64,000 nucleotides of DNA, from assembly GCF_022458985.1 (NCBI RefSeq), contig NC_061790.1, forward strand, positions 174,501-238,500, read 5' to 3'. A program made the position numbers and the translations under genes. The DNA is from Mugil cephalus (lineage: Eukaryota; Chordata; Actinopteri; Mugiliformes; Mugilidae). Of the stretch, positions 10,468 through 36,900 are shown one piece after another. Position 1 is the first letter of the stretch. Every line of letters begins with the position of its first letter. The notes below the pieces were generated by a model that worked only from the letters and a program-made list of their open reading frames with translations, ran no database searches and was not told the DNA's origin.

Positions 10468-11773
10468 CCTGGGGCCTCATTTATCAACGTACACACTCAC
10501 AGATGTGTTTGTAAAGAAAGCGTGAGCACATTCCGACGCAAAGTCTGCAATTCATCAATTTGTACTTGTGCTTAGAAAAGTGTGTAGATTTACACATAAC
10601 TCTGTCCGTGCTCCACACAAACTCTAGTGGTAGAACAGTGGAACTACACATAGAACCATTAACAGAGTCTCAGTGTTCTTCACACGTTCCCACATGTTAC
10701 TGTCTCCTCTAATAAGAAAAGGATCAGTCAGTAATTTAACAGACACTTTGAATAACTGGTGTGACAAACTATAAAAGACAACCTGAAAACAAAAGTTAGT
10801 ACAAGTGTGTGTACAAGTACTTCATTGCTTGTCTTGTGCTATTGGAGGATTTTTAGAACCGTGTGTTTTCACAGAGCGTTAATTAATCTGTAAACTGTGT
10901 TTGGAGCCAGAGACGAACTGAAGCAAAGCCTCCCAGAGCTCATCCAGCTCCTCCACCCTGACATGTTTGGAGACATGTTAGGAGACATGTTAGGAGACAT
11001 GTTTGGAGACATGTTTGGAGACATGTTTGGAGACGACACTCAGCACAATCATTTCTCTGGCCTCAGTTTACATCCAGCTCCCAAACAGACATCACCAACA
11101 AGAACAGATTAAACCAGGATTTCAGAATCTGGAGCCATAGACTGACCCACATCACAATAAACCACACAATGAATTCAGTTACGAGAACGGGGACGGATCC
11201 ATTCAGTCAACACACAAATAATACGTCTCCATAAAAGCTCAGAGAGAGGATCATCCAGAGACTGTAGGTCAGTCTGTCTGTAGCTGCTGGTTGGAACAAG
11301 ACACATTTAATGTTTCTTTATTTTAATTTGATCTTTTTTTTTTTTATTTATTTAACATTTGCGATGCATCAATCCGTTTCTGTGACTCGTTTATTTGCAG
11401 TAAAGTATTAGTGATGTTAGTCAGACGATCCTTTGTGTCTGGATCATCAACGATTTTCTTCCACCTCCTCCAACTCCAGAGCTCATGCAGGAATGCTCCT
11501 CTTTCTCTTTGCCCTGATTTCATTCTTGAAGGGATTGTTGCTGCCATTGATGGTCAGTTCAGGGCGTTTCTGAATGTAAATGACTCAAACCATGGAGGCG
11601 CCTGGTAGATAAGAACAGGTGGATTTATCATCACTGATTATCAGTGTGGGAGGACCAGTGTCCACACGTTTGATGAGTATGGGTTTTATTGTACTTCCAC
11701 ACATTCTACATTTCATTCCTACATCAGAATTTAGAACCTTTTCTACACACGGTTTGATAAATGAGGCCCCAGG
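10468..11773. mobile_element. Harbinger-like DNA transposon with 20-bp terminal inverted repeats
   Basis: The left end CCTGGGGCCTCATTTATCAA and the right end TTGATAAATGAGGCCCCAGG are perfect inverted repeats 1.3 kb apart. The GGGGCCTCATTTAT end is a known look of fish PIF/Harbinger relatives. On the minus strand, 11547-11344 encodes a short WRRWKKIVDDPDTKDRLTNI-type segment like the Myb/SANT accessory protein of this superfamily. No intact transposase. The flanks on both sides carry the same segment TGATCTGGTCTCTAGAGTCC, so a clean 3-bp target duplication cannot be read. Confidence 0.65.
10963..11035 (+). repeat. 15-bp tandem repeat inside the Harbinger-like element
   Basis: Five to six copies of ACATGTTTGGAG/ACATGTTAGGAG, encoding MFGD/MLGD repeats in a short open frame. 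No protein function is inferred. Confidence 0.8.
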
Positions 11774-11774
11774 T

Positions 11775-12700
11775 TAGAGTCTGATCTGGTCTCTAGAGTC
11801 CAGGTGTAAACTCTGAGCTCCTGAATAAAGGACGTTTGTCCATTAGTAAATATCGTTTCAACAGATTCTGGCCTTGGAGCTGAGAACTAAACTAAACTAG
11901 AAACTAATAGAGGGTCTTTCTATCTGGTTCTTAAATCTGGATCATGTCTCCAAGTCACCAACCATGTGTTCCTGGTTCTGGTAGAGATCCATTAGAAACA
12001 GCAGCTGATACAATATTCCACTGACCACATGGTGGCGCTGCTGCTGATTGACACACACTGGTGTTAATTAGTGTTAATGATCCTGTGGTGGATGAACTGT
12101 TTCCTCTGATTCTGATTAACTCACTCATCACATTTAAACTCTTCTTCATAGAAAACTCTTCTACAACTGGGACTGGAACAAATGAGGACGTGGTCTTTTG
12201 GTCCAGAGTCAGAGGACACGTCTCCTGGTCTCTGGAGGACACGTCATCCTACAGCTTCATCCTCTGGTACCAGGAGGAACAGACGGGTCCTGGTCCAGAG
12301 TAACCCGAAGCAGCTTCACAGTTAAAGCACGATGACAGCGATGGAGGACGTCACATGACACATTCAAACACAATTCACTTCTGATATGTCTCCAAGGCTG
12401 AGACGACGGGATGTCCTCCTTGTGGACATGGACGGAGACACTAAGGACACGATCCATGGTCCCGACGCGAAGCAACAACAGCTGATCACAGAGATTCTAC
12501 GGGTTTACGCCACTGCTCAGAGACCAGGTCTGGACAGGCACTGGGTCTCCAGCTGGTCTCTCTGAGGGACATGTCCCATCTGGACCTCAACCACAGACGC
12601 TCAGTACTGTCCCACAATGCATTGCACGAAGGAAATGGAAGGACTTTAATTTCCTTGTTCTTTGGGTTTATGGAGACTACATGATTGGGGGGTCATCTGG
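11775..12700. other. Spacer, no gene seen
   Basis: No exon-like coding stretch. On the minus strand this lies downstream of the cep170b stop codon at 12955, so the part nearest the minisatellite may be its 3' UTR. An ATTAAA on the minus strand near 12645-12650 is a weak candidate poly(A) signal. Confidence 0.35.
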
Positions 12701-12705
12701 GTCAG

Positions 12706-12905
12706 TCTGGGTCCAGGTCCAGGTCCAGGTCCAGGGTCAGGGTCAGGGTCAGGGTCAGGGTCAGGGTCAGGGTCAGGTCCAGGTCCAGGTCCAGGTCCAG
12801 GTCCAGGGTCAGGGTCAGGGCCAGGGTCAGGGTCAGGGTCAGGGTCAGGGTCAGGTCCAGGTCCGGGTCCAGAGTTTAGGGTCAGGGTCAGGGTTCAGGA
12901 GGCAC
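12706..12905 (+). repeat. GGTCAG/GGTCCA hexamer minisatellite
   Basis: About 30 hexamers switching between GGTCAG and GTCCAG. It begins about 50 bases past the cep170b stop and so probably lies in its 3' UTR. Confidence 0.9.
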
Positions 12906-12954
12906 AGCTACTGTCCAGAGGTGCTACCGTGGCTACGGGGGCCATGGAGTGGGC

Positions 12955-27273
<14,319 letters not shown>

Positions 27274-27549
27274 TTACCATGACAACAACTAAAAACTACA
27301 ATAGACCCAGTGGACCTGGATGCGGGTCGAGTTAATAAAACACACGTCCAACCTACACCACTATGGCTAGGCTAACAGCAAGGCTAATGCTAACACATTA
27401 GCTGTGAGTACATCAACAGAATATAGAAACATATTCACTCTTTCACTATTTGAGCCCCATGAATCCTGGAGAAGCTCCTCTTTGCATCAGTTGGCTTAAA
27501 TAACTTGAACGCCAGCTTAGTTAAACACGTACGCACACATATGTACACA

Positions 27550-27612
27550 GTTATATATGTGTGTGTGTGTGTACATATGTGTCTGTGTGTGTGTGTACAT
27601 ATACACACATAA
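27550..27612 (+). repeat. TG-rich dinucleotide repeat
   Basis: Runs of TGTGTG and ACACAC with TACATATG spacers, upstream of the first coding exon of cep170b. Confidence 0.8.
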
Positions 27613-27726
27613 ACTTGTAGATTCTGTTTTCAGACATGTTTGTTATTAATTCCTGTTTCTGTTGTTTCTATAAACTACACTGAAGAAAGAGTGTAGACAC
27701 ACATGAACATGTTCATTAGATTCAGC

Positions 27727-27871
27727 TGATGTCATCATCATCATCATCATCATCACCTTCATCATCACCACTATCATCATCATCACCATCATCATCATCT
27801 TCATCATCATCACCTTCATCATCACCACTATCATCATCATCATCACCTTCATCATCATCATCATCACCTTC

Positions 27872-27903
<32 letters not shown>

Positions 27904-27943
27904 CATCATCATCACCTTCATCATCACCTTCATCATCACCACT

Positions 27944-28008
<65 letters not shown>

Positions 28009-28125
28009 CATCACCTTCATCATCACCACTATCATCATCATCACCATCATCATCACCTTCATCATCATCACCATCACCTTCATCATCATCACCATCATCA
28101 TCATCACCACTATCATCATCATCGG
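27727..28125 (+). repeat. TCA trinucleotide array, 400 bp
   Basis: Long CATCAT array with CACCTTCATCATCAC variants. It gives poly-Ser and poly-Met open frames that are not genes. Confidence 0.97.
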
Positions 28126-28139
28126 ACTCTGAATGAACC

Positions 28140-28545
28140 GGATTCTCTGGAGCATCGTATCGAGCCTCCGAGGTCGGACAGGAGGAGCCGGTAGAGACAA
28201 ACAGACAGATGGGCCTTCACTCCCCTCCTCCACGCCCTGTCCTCCTCCACCTCCACCTCCACCCTCCTGCTCTCCCTCCATCCTCCCTCCCTCCTCCTCC
28301 TCCTTCTCATACCTCCGCTCCAGATGCTGCCGCCGCTCCTCCGCCGCTCTCTGAGAACTGGTACCCGGGCTGATGCGCTGCGTGTCGGGTATAGCATGAG
28401 AGACGTCCCGGGGAGCGGGCCGGTGCTGGTGGTCGCTGCTGATGCGGTTACGGCATCTCTCTCCGTCTGCCTCCTCCTGACGCACCAGCGGCAGCCGTTG
28501 CGTCATGACGCACAGCGTTAACGGCACCGGAAGAACAGCAGCCGT
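28140..28545 (-). promoter_or_regulatory. CpG-rich promoter / 5' exon candidate of cep170b
   Basis: This stretch, especially 28310-28530, is far richer in CpG than its surroundings. It holds a perfect 14-bp palindrome TGCGTCATGACGCA at about 28,499-28,512 (overlapping CRE/AP-1-like half-sites) and an ETS-like CCGGAAG just after. It lies 1 kb upstream of the cep170b ATG. A 5' UTR exon here is likely but not proven. Confidence 0.45.
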
Positions 28546-28549
28546 CCTT

Positions 28550-29850
28550 CAACATAAGAGCATGAGCAGAGTTATTGTGAAACAGTTCAAACTTTATGGA
28601 AATCTCTCCAGGATTTATTGTCCTCTTAATCCATAAACATTGATTTCTGATCATTCCAATATATTCACGTTGCTTTGTTTCTTAATAACTTGATTATAAT
28701 AAACAAATGTAGATTTGGTAAGAACTTTTCTTGACTTATTTTTTCTTAAATATTTATTCATTTACTTATTTTTCTTTTCATTGTCTGTTGCTGGAAAGAG
28801 ATTGTCGGTGTGTTTGAGCTCATAGTATTTGTATTGTCATATATTAAAGACCAAGTTCTTGTTATAATATTTTTTAAAGCATGAGTGACATGACCAGAGA
28901 TGATCACACGAGGAGCAATAACTGTGGAGATACTATCGTGAGAGAGGAACCACCAACAGGTAAAATCAGCCAATAAATACAAACTTCACATTAGTGGAAA
29001 TGGAATAAAACATAAGAGTACAAAGTGAAAAAAGCTGGACTGAAAAGATTGGTCTTTAAAAATATCACCACTCTCTACAGGCCTCAGGTCTCCAGACAGA
29101 CGGAGATAGAATGTAGTGATAAAAGGCTGAACCGCCATGGCTTTAGTTCCAACTCTGGATATTATTACAAGGCCACTACCAGGAGACCTGAGGCCTCGAA
29201 CAGGTTCCTCCAGAGCAGAGAGTCTGGTGATGGTCCAGATATTACTCAGGTCAGAGAATGAAGTCCTTTATTTATCCTTTACTGAAAACTAAAAGTCAGC
29301 AGCTGTCATCAGAAATGTTGATGAGGATGTGGATCTTTATTATAGACTCACATCTTTAGAGAGTAACAAAAAAATAACTGTACTTTGGAATCTTTTTGTT
29401 TTGTAAGAAACTACAACAAATATTAGGATAAGGAGAAGCTCAGACCTGTTGTTGCTTTACTTTTTCAGAAGAAACTCTTATTACTCGTGATGGTTACTTG
29501 ATCTAAATAGAGGAAAGAAAACATCAAGAGGAACTGGGGAAAGGAAACACCACCAACCAAAGAACAATGGAGAACTATTATGGAAGAACTCTTTTTAATG
29601 GAGACACACACCCACATACTGAGGCTACAGGAACACAACTGGACAGAAAACGGAAACATGGACTCTCTCCCTCCACAGGCACATTCTGTTCATGCATAAT
29701 AATAAATTACGACTTAGTGTTGTGAAGAATCAGTGATAAATAACAGCTGTGCTCCAATCACATAACCCGAGGCTCAGCATGAAGTCATCCCGGTGTTCAC
29801 ACAGTGACGTCATTGATCCACATTCAACCAGGTTTGGAACAGCTGATCAA
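28550..29850. other. Intergenic spacer between cep170b and inf2
   Basis: AT-rich, no coding exon found on either strand. Short open frames here have no family resemblance. Confidence 0.5.
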
Positions 29851-29856
29851 CAAACT

Positions 29857-29862
29857 TTTATT
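29857..29862 (-). promoter_or_regulatory. inf2: Candidate poly(A) signal of inf2
   Basis: Reads AATAAA on the minus strand, about 190 nt beyond the inf2 stop codon at 30050. Confidence 0.5.
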
Positions 29863-30049
29863 TTGACAATTAAATCAGAGGAGAGCTGATGGAGGCTTTT
29901 ATTGTGAAAGGCTGTGAACCACAAACTAAGCATCACCACACCAGGAAGTTGACCAGCCCAAATAAGCTCCACCCACAGTGCTTCAGTGTGACCTGTTGCC
30001 ATGGTGACAGGTCCTCCCACCCTCACCGGGAACCACAGAAGTAGAAACA

Positions 30050-30970
30050 TCAGACCGGTCCAGACCGGTCCAGACCGGTCCAGGTTTCCAGGGGTCCTGT
30101 CACCTCAGTGGGAGACACAACTTTTCTTGGTCTTGGAGGGTCTGACAACTCCAACAGGGTCTCCTCCTCCTGGGGGTCAAAGAGACACTCTGATTGGACG
30201 GTTCGTTCAGGAAGTTCACCTAACAACCAGGTTCTGATTGATCCTGGTTCAGAGGCTCAGATCTCCGGGTTCCGGTGGACCGTCACTCACCTGTTGAACT
30301 GGTCTTTGATGGTCGGTCTGGTCCAGATCCTGGACCATCCTGGTCCTGTTGGAGGCTTCTGGTTCCTGACATGGTGATCTCCTCAAACTCTGAGTCCTCC
30401 TCCATTAGATCTCTGCTTCCTGCTGGACCTGGACTCACCTTAGCAGTCTCTGAGGCCCCCTCAGGGTCCTGGTTTTTGGTTTGGTCCCCCTCAGGATCCT
30501 GGTCTTTGATCTGGCTGTGGTCCCCCTGTCTGGGAGTAGAAGTTCCAGTCAATGGCTGGGTCTCTAATCCTGGTTCTGGTCTGCTTCTGGAGGAGATCTG
30601 GAGATGGGGCTGGCCAACGGCTGGAGACCGTCTGACCCCGGAACGACCTAGAACCAAGAGTACAGTTAGAGTGGGTTCTGGTCAGGACCAGGATCATAGA
30701 AACCAGGGTCACAGAGAGGTCCTCACCAGGCTGGGTCCTCTTCAGGTTATAGCCTTTCCTAATCTCAGCCAGCAGGACGTCAACAATGCAACCGTCGTCC
30801 TGGAGGGACACGTCCGTCCTGACTGGAGGACAGAGACACATTTAAGGTGGACCGGGTTAAAGTGGACTGATTTAAGGTGGACTTCCAGGGCTTGACTCAC
30901 TGATCTTGTGGATGGAGTCTCCGTTGAGTTTCTTCTTCCTCTTCTCCTGTTGATGGCGACTTTCATTCTC
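30050..30970 (-). CDS. inf2: inf2 C-terminal exons, WH2/DAD-like motif and tail
   Basis: Exons 30970-30901 (basic, [10 protein letters not shown]), 30822-30727 ([16 protein letters not shown], the actin-monomer-binding autoregulatory motif), 30647-30291 (acidic, Gln/Ser/Pro-rich) and 30219-30050, ending at TGA in a GACCGG repeat. No CAAX-type prenylation end is visible, so this is the non-prenylated kind of C terminus unless another last exon exists. Confidence 0.85.
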
Positions 30971-33900
30971 CTGAATACGAGTTTCATGAAAACACATCAA
31001 CATCAACAACAACAACAATAATCTTTATGTACATATGAAGTGTCTTTTTGAAGGCGGGCCTGACCTGGACAGCAGCAGAACAGACAGGGTTCTACCATTC
31101 ACAGGTTTGTGTAGCCTCATGTTCTATAAAACTATCTAAGGAGATGAAACCCTGAAGCTGAGGAGCAACAAACATGAACAAACAGCTCTGATAAAACAAC
31201 ATCCTGAGGCCACATGAACTCACATGAGTCTCAAAGCTCCATGATGGACAGAGTCCAGGACAACAGACCACCATGGTCAACGACAGGGATGGCTCGATAC
31301 CACTTTTTCACATCCGATACTGATACCGCAGCCTTGAGGATCGGCCGATACCGATCCCAGTCTTTTTGTCACTCGTTGTTAATAGTTGTTAAAAAGTGGT
31401 TAATAATACGTTGATGTAATCTGCTTGAAGTTTTGCGTAACTGGTTTTATTAAAACTTAAAGCTCACATAGCTTTTAACCGCATTTGTAAACACAACAGA
31501 CTCAGCTGCACCATTCAAATGTTTGAAATAAAATGAAAGTGCAACTTGGTGCAAATATTTAGACAACAAGCTACAGTGTGTGGGCGAAGCATCCTACGGT
31601 GGCAGCCCCAACATCATCCTTTCACAATCCATATTACTGGCTTGATTGCATGGACTCTGATCTTCTCAGTTGTCCATACATTCAGTATCTCCTCTGCAGT
31701 GGTGGTTCTAGATCAAAGTTACCGGGGGGGCATATAAGGACAAAACAGGGCAATATTTAAGCGTTCAAAATGTTTTAATTAAGTATTAGTATTAATTAAG
31801 TATTAATACAATAAGACAAACATTATTTGTCTCAATAAACATAAAGTAAAATGCGCTCAATAAACCTTAAAACCATGTTTGTCATTTTTTGTAAAATGAG
31901 ATTTCTGTTTTTGCATAAAATAAAACTTTTGTCTGCACAATGACACTTTTTTAATCTAAAAATTTAGCTACATGCAGAGTTTTTCATAGCATTAGAGTTA
32001 AATGTACAGTCACACATCTTTATCTAAATCACACTCATCATCTCACTCTTTCTTTATGTGCAGTCAGGAGGAAAAATAGAAATAAAAAAGGTCATAATGT
32101 TCCTCTGGCTCTGTTTCATGATGATATTCTACTAAAAAGGAAATGTAGAGGATTGTAGCATCTACTCTCAGAAGGTCATTCAAGTTTTTCATTAAACAAG
32201 CAGCTACATGCTGTTGGTTGTTTCACCCATTTCCCAACATGACATCATGTTTACTGACTTCAACAGCTTCTTATTCACAAACATAACAAGACCAAGCCGT
32301 GATTAAACGCAACAAAAACGGATTTTATCATTGTAGTGAACAACAGTAAAACAGGAATATGTGACACAACGTCACGTTACTTAGTTGAATCGTTTTCCAA
32401 CCTTCTCCTCTTTGCAGTCGTCCAGCAGAGCTTTGGCTGCTCGCTTCACATCCACAGGTCCAAACTGCACAGTCTTTCAGGAGCGGGTAACACTTTGTGT
32501 GTATCACTTAAAGGAGTCCGTGTAGAACGCTCCGTCATGTTAGTTCCGATCTTTGAGGCAGCGCATGTCACCATTATAAAGGACAGGGGCCACAACAGGG
32601 GCCAGAAGCAATTTTAAACCGCCAATGCTCCTCTGTTGCTGTAATGACTGCCTCTCCTGTGTGTGAGCCACAAAACTGCTTAGCTTGTAGCACAGCTTTC
32701 TGCAAAGTAAAACTTTAGTCTAGTGATGGGAACCACAGTTCTTTTGACTGTACCGAATCACTCGAATCAGTTAATTAAAAAGGTTTGTTCAATTCATTCG
32801 TTCACCAAGTCAGTACCTTAAATAATGTGTTTTAATTGTGGAAATTGAACAAATTATAAACAAAACAATGTGTGTTTCCATTGCCTAAGGTCGTTTGATC
32901 CAGATTGCTCTTTCAACCGGTGGGGCTTCTGGCATCTCAGCCTCTGTAACTGACACAGAGGCTGAGATGAATCACTAACTGATCCGTTCGCGAAGGGACT
33001 CGATTCAGTGAAACAATATGAATCAGTAGCATCAGTAGCATTCACTGACCGGATCACTCACTAAAATATTATTTTAAATCTCGATACTCCCACCCCCTGC
33101 ACGTCGCTGCTCTTCCCACTCGCCGCACTCACACACTCTTCTGTCTCCTCCACTCATTACTTTAGTGTTCCTAAGTAACTTAAAGTAAAAGGGACTGTGT
33201 GTGTGAATTTGTTTTCGTGTGGATTGACTCAACATTAGCCGTTAGCATGGCGAAGCAGAAATTATGAGAGCGTATCCCCAGCTTCACCGTGAGGAGGAGG
33301 CAGAGAACTCTCAGACAGAGTGATTCTATGAATCCACCACCCCCCACCTCCACACACACACATCGTCCCCCGGCGCTATCTGCCGGCGAGCTGCATCATT
33401 GGCCGAAGATTCACGAAGAGTGACAAGTCAGAGAATGCACGCGCTGCCAAGCGCTTGCAGCTGAGCTCTGTTCAACTGAACTGAGAAAAGAACGAATCAG
33501 TTCATAAAGTGATTCGTTACAGTTTGTTCACTTCAAAACTCATTCGTGAACGACCCAATACCACTAGAGTCGATCCACTGTGCTGATTAGGGACACTGGA
33601 CACATGTCTGAACTCCAAATGTCAGTTGTTAAACTAAACTAACCATGACACTTTCCAAACATTTAGAGATGAACTCGCTCACCTGTTTGTACTTGAGTGG
33701 GATTAGTGTATCAGAGATGCTGTGCCAGTTTGGCAGTTGATAGCACGGCTCCAAATGTTGTACCAAACTTTGAAAAACACAAAGTGGTTGGTTGTCCAGC
33801 AAAATGAACTTGACAATTTTCTCTGTTGTCATTTTGGCCTTGGTGCTCCCTGGAGCTAGTTCTGCACTCTTCTGTGGTGTTTCTGCAGAGATGGTTGCCG

Positions 33901-36900
33901 CGGTTCGCTTTTCTTTGCACTCGCCTGTAAAAAGTCTCCATACTCCTTTCCACGATACTTCTGCAGATGTTTTATTAAGTTTGTTGTGTTTAAATGTTCT
34001 TCTGCCACCCCTTGAGACACTCATTTTGCAAACGTTGCACTCAGCTGTTACTGTTTTACTTGTTTCCTCTGTTAGCGTAAAGTAATTCCACACAGCAGAC
34101 ATGACTACAGCTCTGCAGGCTTCGGTTCACGTGACAAAAAGACAGGCACATGGAAACCATGGCGACAGCTCTTCTGTGTTAGGGCATGTCGCACAAAGTG
34201 AAGTTGAGGATATATGAGATAGTTTTGCTTATGGATCGACGGGTTCTAATAAAATAATCTGATCCGATCGGATCAGATCAGATCGGAACATCCCTAGTCA
34301 AGGACAGACTTGGCATCAACTAGTCAAACAACTAGTCAACTTCTAGATGAAAGAGGAATCCCAAAATAAAGACCCAGCTCCAGGTTGAACTTCTGAGCCA
34401 GGTTCTGGAGATGAGGTCTGGAGGTGGATAGTGGTTTGACTTGCTCACCTTGACGATTCGGAGGAACAGTCCTCTGAACGTCCTGATGGTCACCAAGAGC
34501 TCATCCAGGGAGAAGCTGCTGATTTCCTCACACAGGTAGATGGACAGGTCCGTCCTCTTGTCCTCCAACAAAGACAACTGCCGCTGTAGCTGCTCGCAGA
34601 CCTGCAGGTTGTCCTGGAAACAGACAGAGGAGATGTCAGTCTGAGAACGTGGTGAAGACAGGCTACAGGTGTGTCCGCCACCTGGAGGACAGACCGTGTT
34701 TCCATCACCTGGAGGACAGACAATGTGTCCATTACCTGGAGGACAGACTGGTACTGCTGCTTCATGTCCTCTGATGAACTGGAAACCATCCTCTCACAGT
34801 TCTTCAACTGTTTGACCAGAGAACTGGTTTCAGACTGGATGGACTCCAGGCTCAGTCTGAGGAGACATCAGGAGACAAACATTACAGGACATTAGGGGAC
34901 ATTCAGAGACACTCATGCCCCGTTTCCACCAGGGCTGGTTCGGAGTCTTTGCCTAACTTGGCACCGGCCAAACTGGTTTCAAACCGGTTAAAGGAGCTGG
35001 GCTAAAGGGGGGCCAGATAAGAACCTGGACTTGATTACAGACTAAAACCACTTGACTGGAAAACACTAGTGATGATTTGTATCTTGCCAAGAAGCCCCAG
35101 GTCTGATCCAGGTGAACGGGGACGACTCTCTTGATCAGTGGAGTCCACCAATAGCATGAATGTGGATGAGTCCAGACAACATGAGACCTCGGCCCCGAGG
35201 TCAGCCCTAGAACTGTCTATAGTGATCAGCCCTAGGACCGTCTAAGGTGGGGTTGCCACCTTTCAGAAATGAAAATAAGGGACGCCCACCACGGCTCCTC
35301 GGGGCCAGGACCACCACGGGCCCGACTGCCGTGGGGCGGTTGTCTTTCTCTTATCTGTGGAGTAGACCAGATGTAAACAGTCAACAGATTTCCCCCACAT
35401 CTCTTTCCAAGTGTATTTGTTGTTACTCGCTTGTGAGGACGTGGTGGAGTCCCGGGTGCAGTGGACATTTTTAAAGGGCACGTTTTTTTTTTTTTTTTTT
35501 TTTCATGAGCAGCGTCTGTCTCTAGGCAACCGTGACAGCGCCACATGCACAACAAAGTACTACCACAATGTAGTCTTTCCCGTTTTTTTTTGTTCATTAT
35601 TGTTGGATTTAGTGTTTATGTGTGAGACAGACACGTGGATTGGACATTTATGAAAATACTGAACAAATCACGTCCTGTAACGGTTCAATATGGGATGCAA
35701 CATTTAATTGCAAAATAAAGGACGATTCCGTATTTTACAGGACGGGTGGCAACCCTAGTCTAGGGTATGATGTGTTTGTTGCTCTGCTTTAATCTGACGT
35801 AATGATGTTAATGTAAAACCGGTTCTTTAGAAGCCCCAGGTTGGAACCAGTTAAGCACCGAACTAGCACCAGGCTCTTTCTTGTAGAAAAGAGGCATCAA
35901 AAGCAAACTCAGACACTCAAAGACACTTGGAGACAAACAGAGACATTAGAAGACAGCTGTTCCAGGTCAAAGGTCAGTATTTACCCAGCAGCCTTCTCAC
36001 AGACCTCCAGGTCATCAGGAAGTTTCAGAAGGTCAGGATGGTTCTTCTCAGCATCCTGTACCATGTAATCAGAGAGAGAACAATCAGAGAGAGACTCCAA
36101 AAGTGGAGTGTGTAGTAGCACTGGGGAGTTGCAGTGTGTACCTCCAGGATACGTTTTAGTGTTTAGTTGCAGTGTGAACCTCCACTATGTGGTGCAGCGT
36201 GTAGTTGCAGTGTGTACCTCCAGGATGTGGTGCAGTGTGTATCTCCAGGATGTGGTGCTGTGTCCAGTTACAGTAAGTACTTCCAGGATACATTGCAGTG
36301 TTTAGTTGCAGTGTGTACCTTCAGGATGTGGTCCAGTGTGTAGTTGCAGTGGGTACCTCCAGGATGTGGTGCAGTGTATAGCTGAAGTCTGTACCTCTAG
36401 GATTTGGTGCAATGTGCAGTTGCAGTGTGTATCTCCAGGATGTGGTGCAGTGTGTAGCTGCAGTGTGTACCTCTAAGATGTGGTGCAGTGTTTAGTTGCA
36501 GTGTGTACCTCCAGGATGTGGTGCAGTGTGTAGTTGCAGTGTGTACCTCCAGGATGTGGTGCAGTGTATAGCTGAAGTCTGTACCTCTAGGATATGGTGC
36601 AATGTGCATTTGCAGTGTGTACCTCCAGGCCCCTTGATATGGTGCAGTGTTTAGTTGCAGTGTGTACCTCCAGGATGTGGTGCAGCGTGTAGTTGCAGTG
36701 TGTACCTCCAGGATGTGGTGCAGTGTGTAGTTGCAGTGTGTACCTCCAGGATATGGTTTAGTTGCAGTGTGTAACTACAGGGTGTGGTGCAGTGTGTAGT
36801 TGAATTGTGTACCTCCAGGATGTAGTGCAGTGTGTAGTTGCAGTGTTTACCTCCAGGATGTGGTGCAGTGTATAGCTGAAGTCTGTACCTCTAGGATTTG

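Noticed and set aside
27646-28527. 293-residue minus frame and poly-Ser plus frame
   Set aside because: Mostly poly-Met or poly-Ser from the TCA array; the rest overlaps the CpG-rich 5' region without protein resemblance.
33629-34102. 157-residue minus frame as a ZBED host gene
   Set aside because: It lies inside an element with hAT ends and target duplication, and loses similarity after the BED finger.
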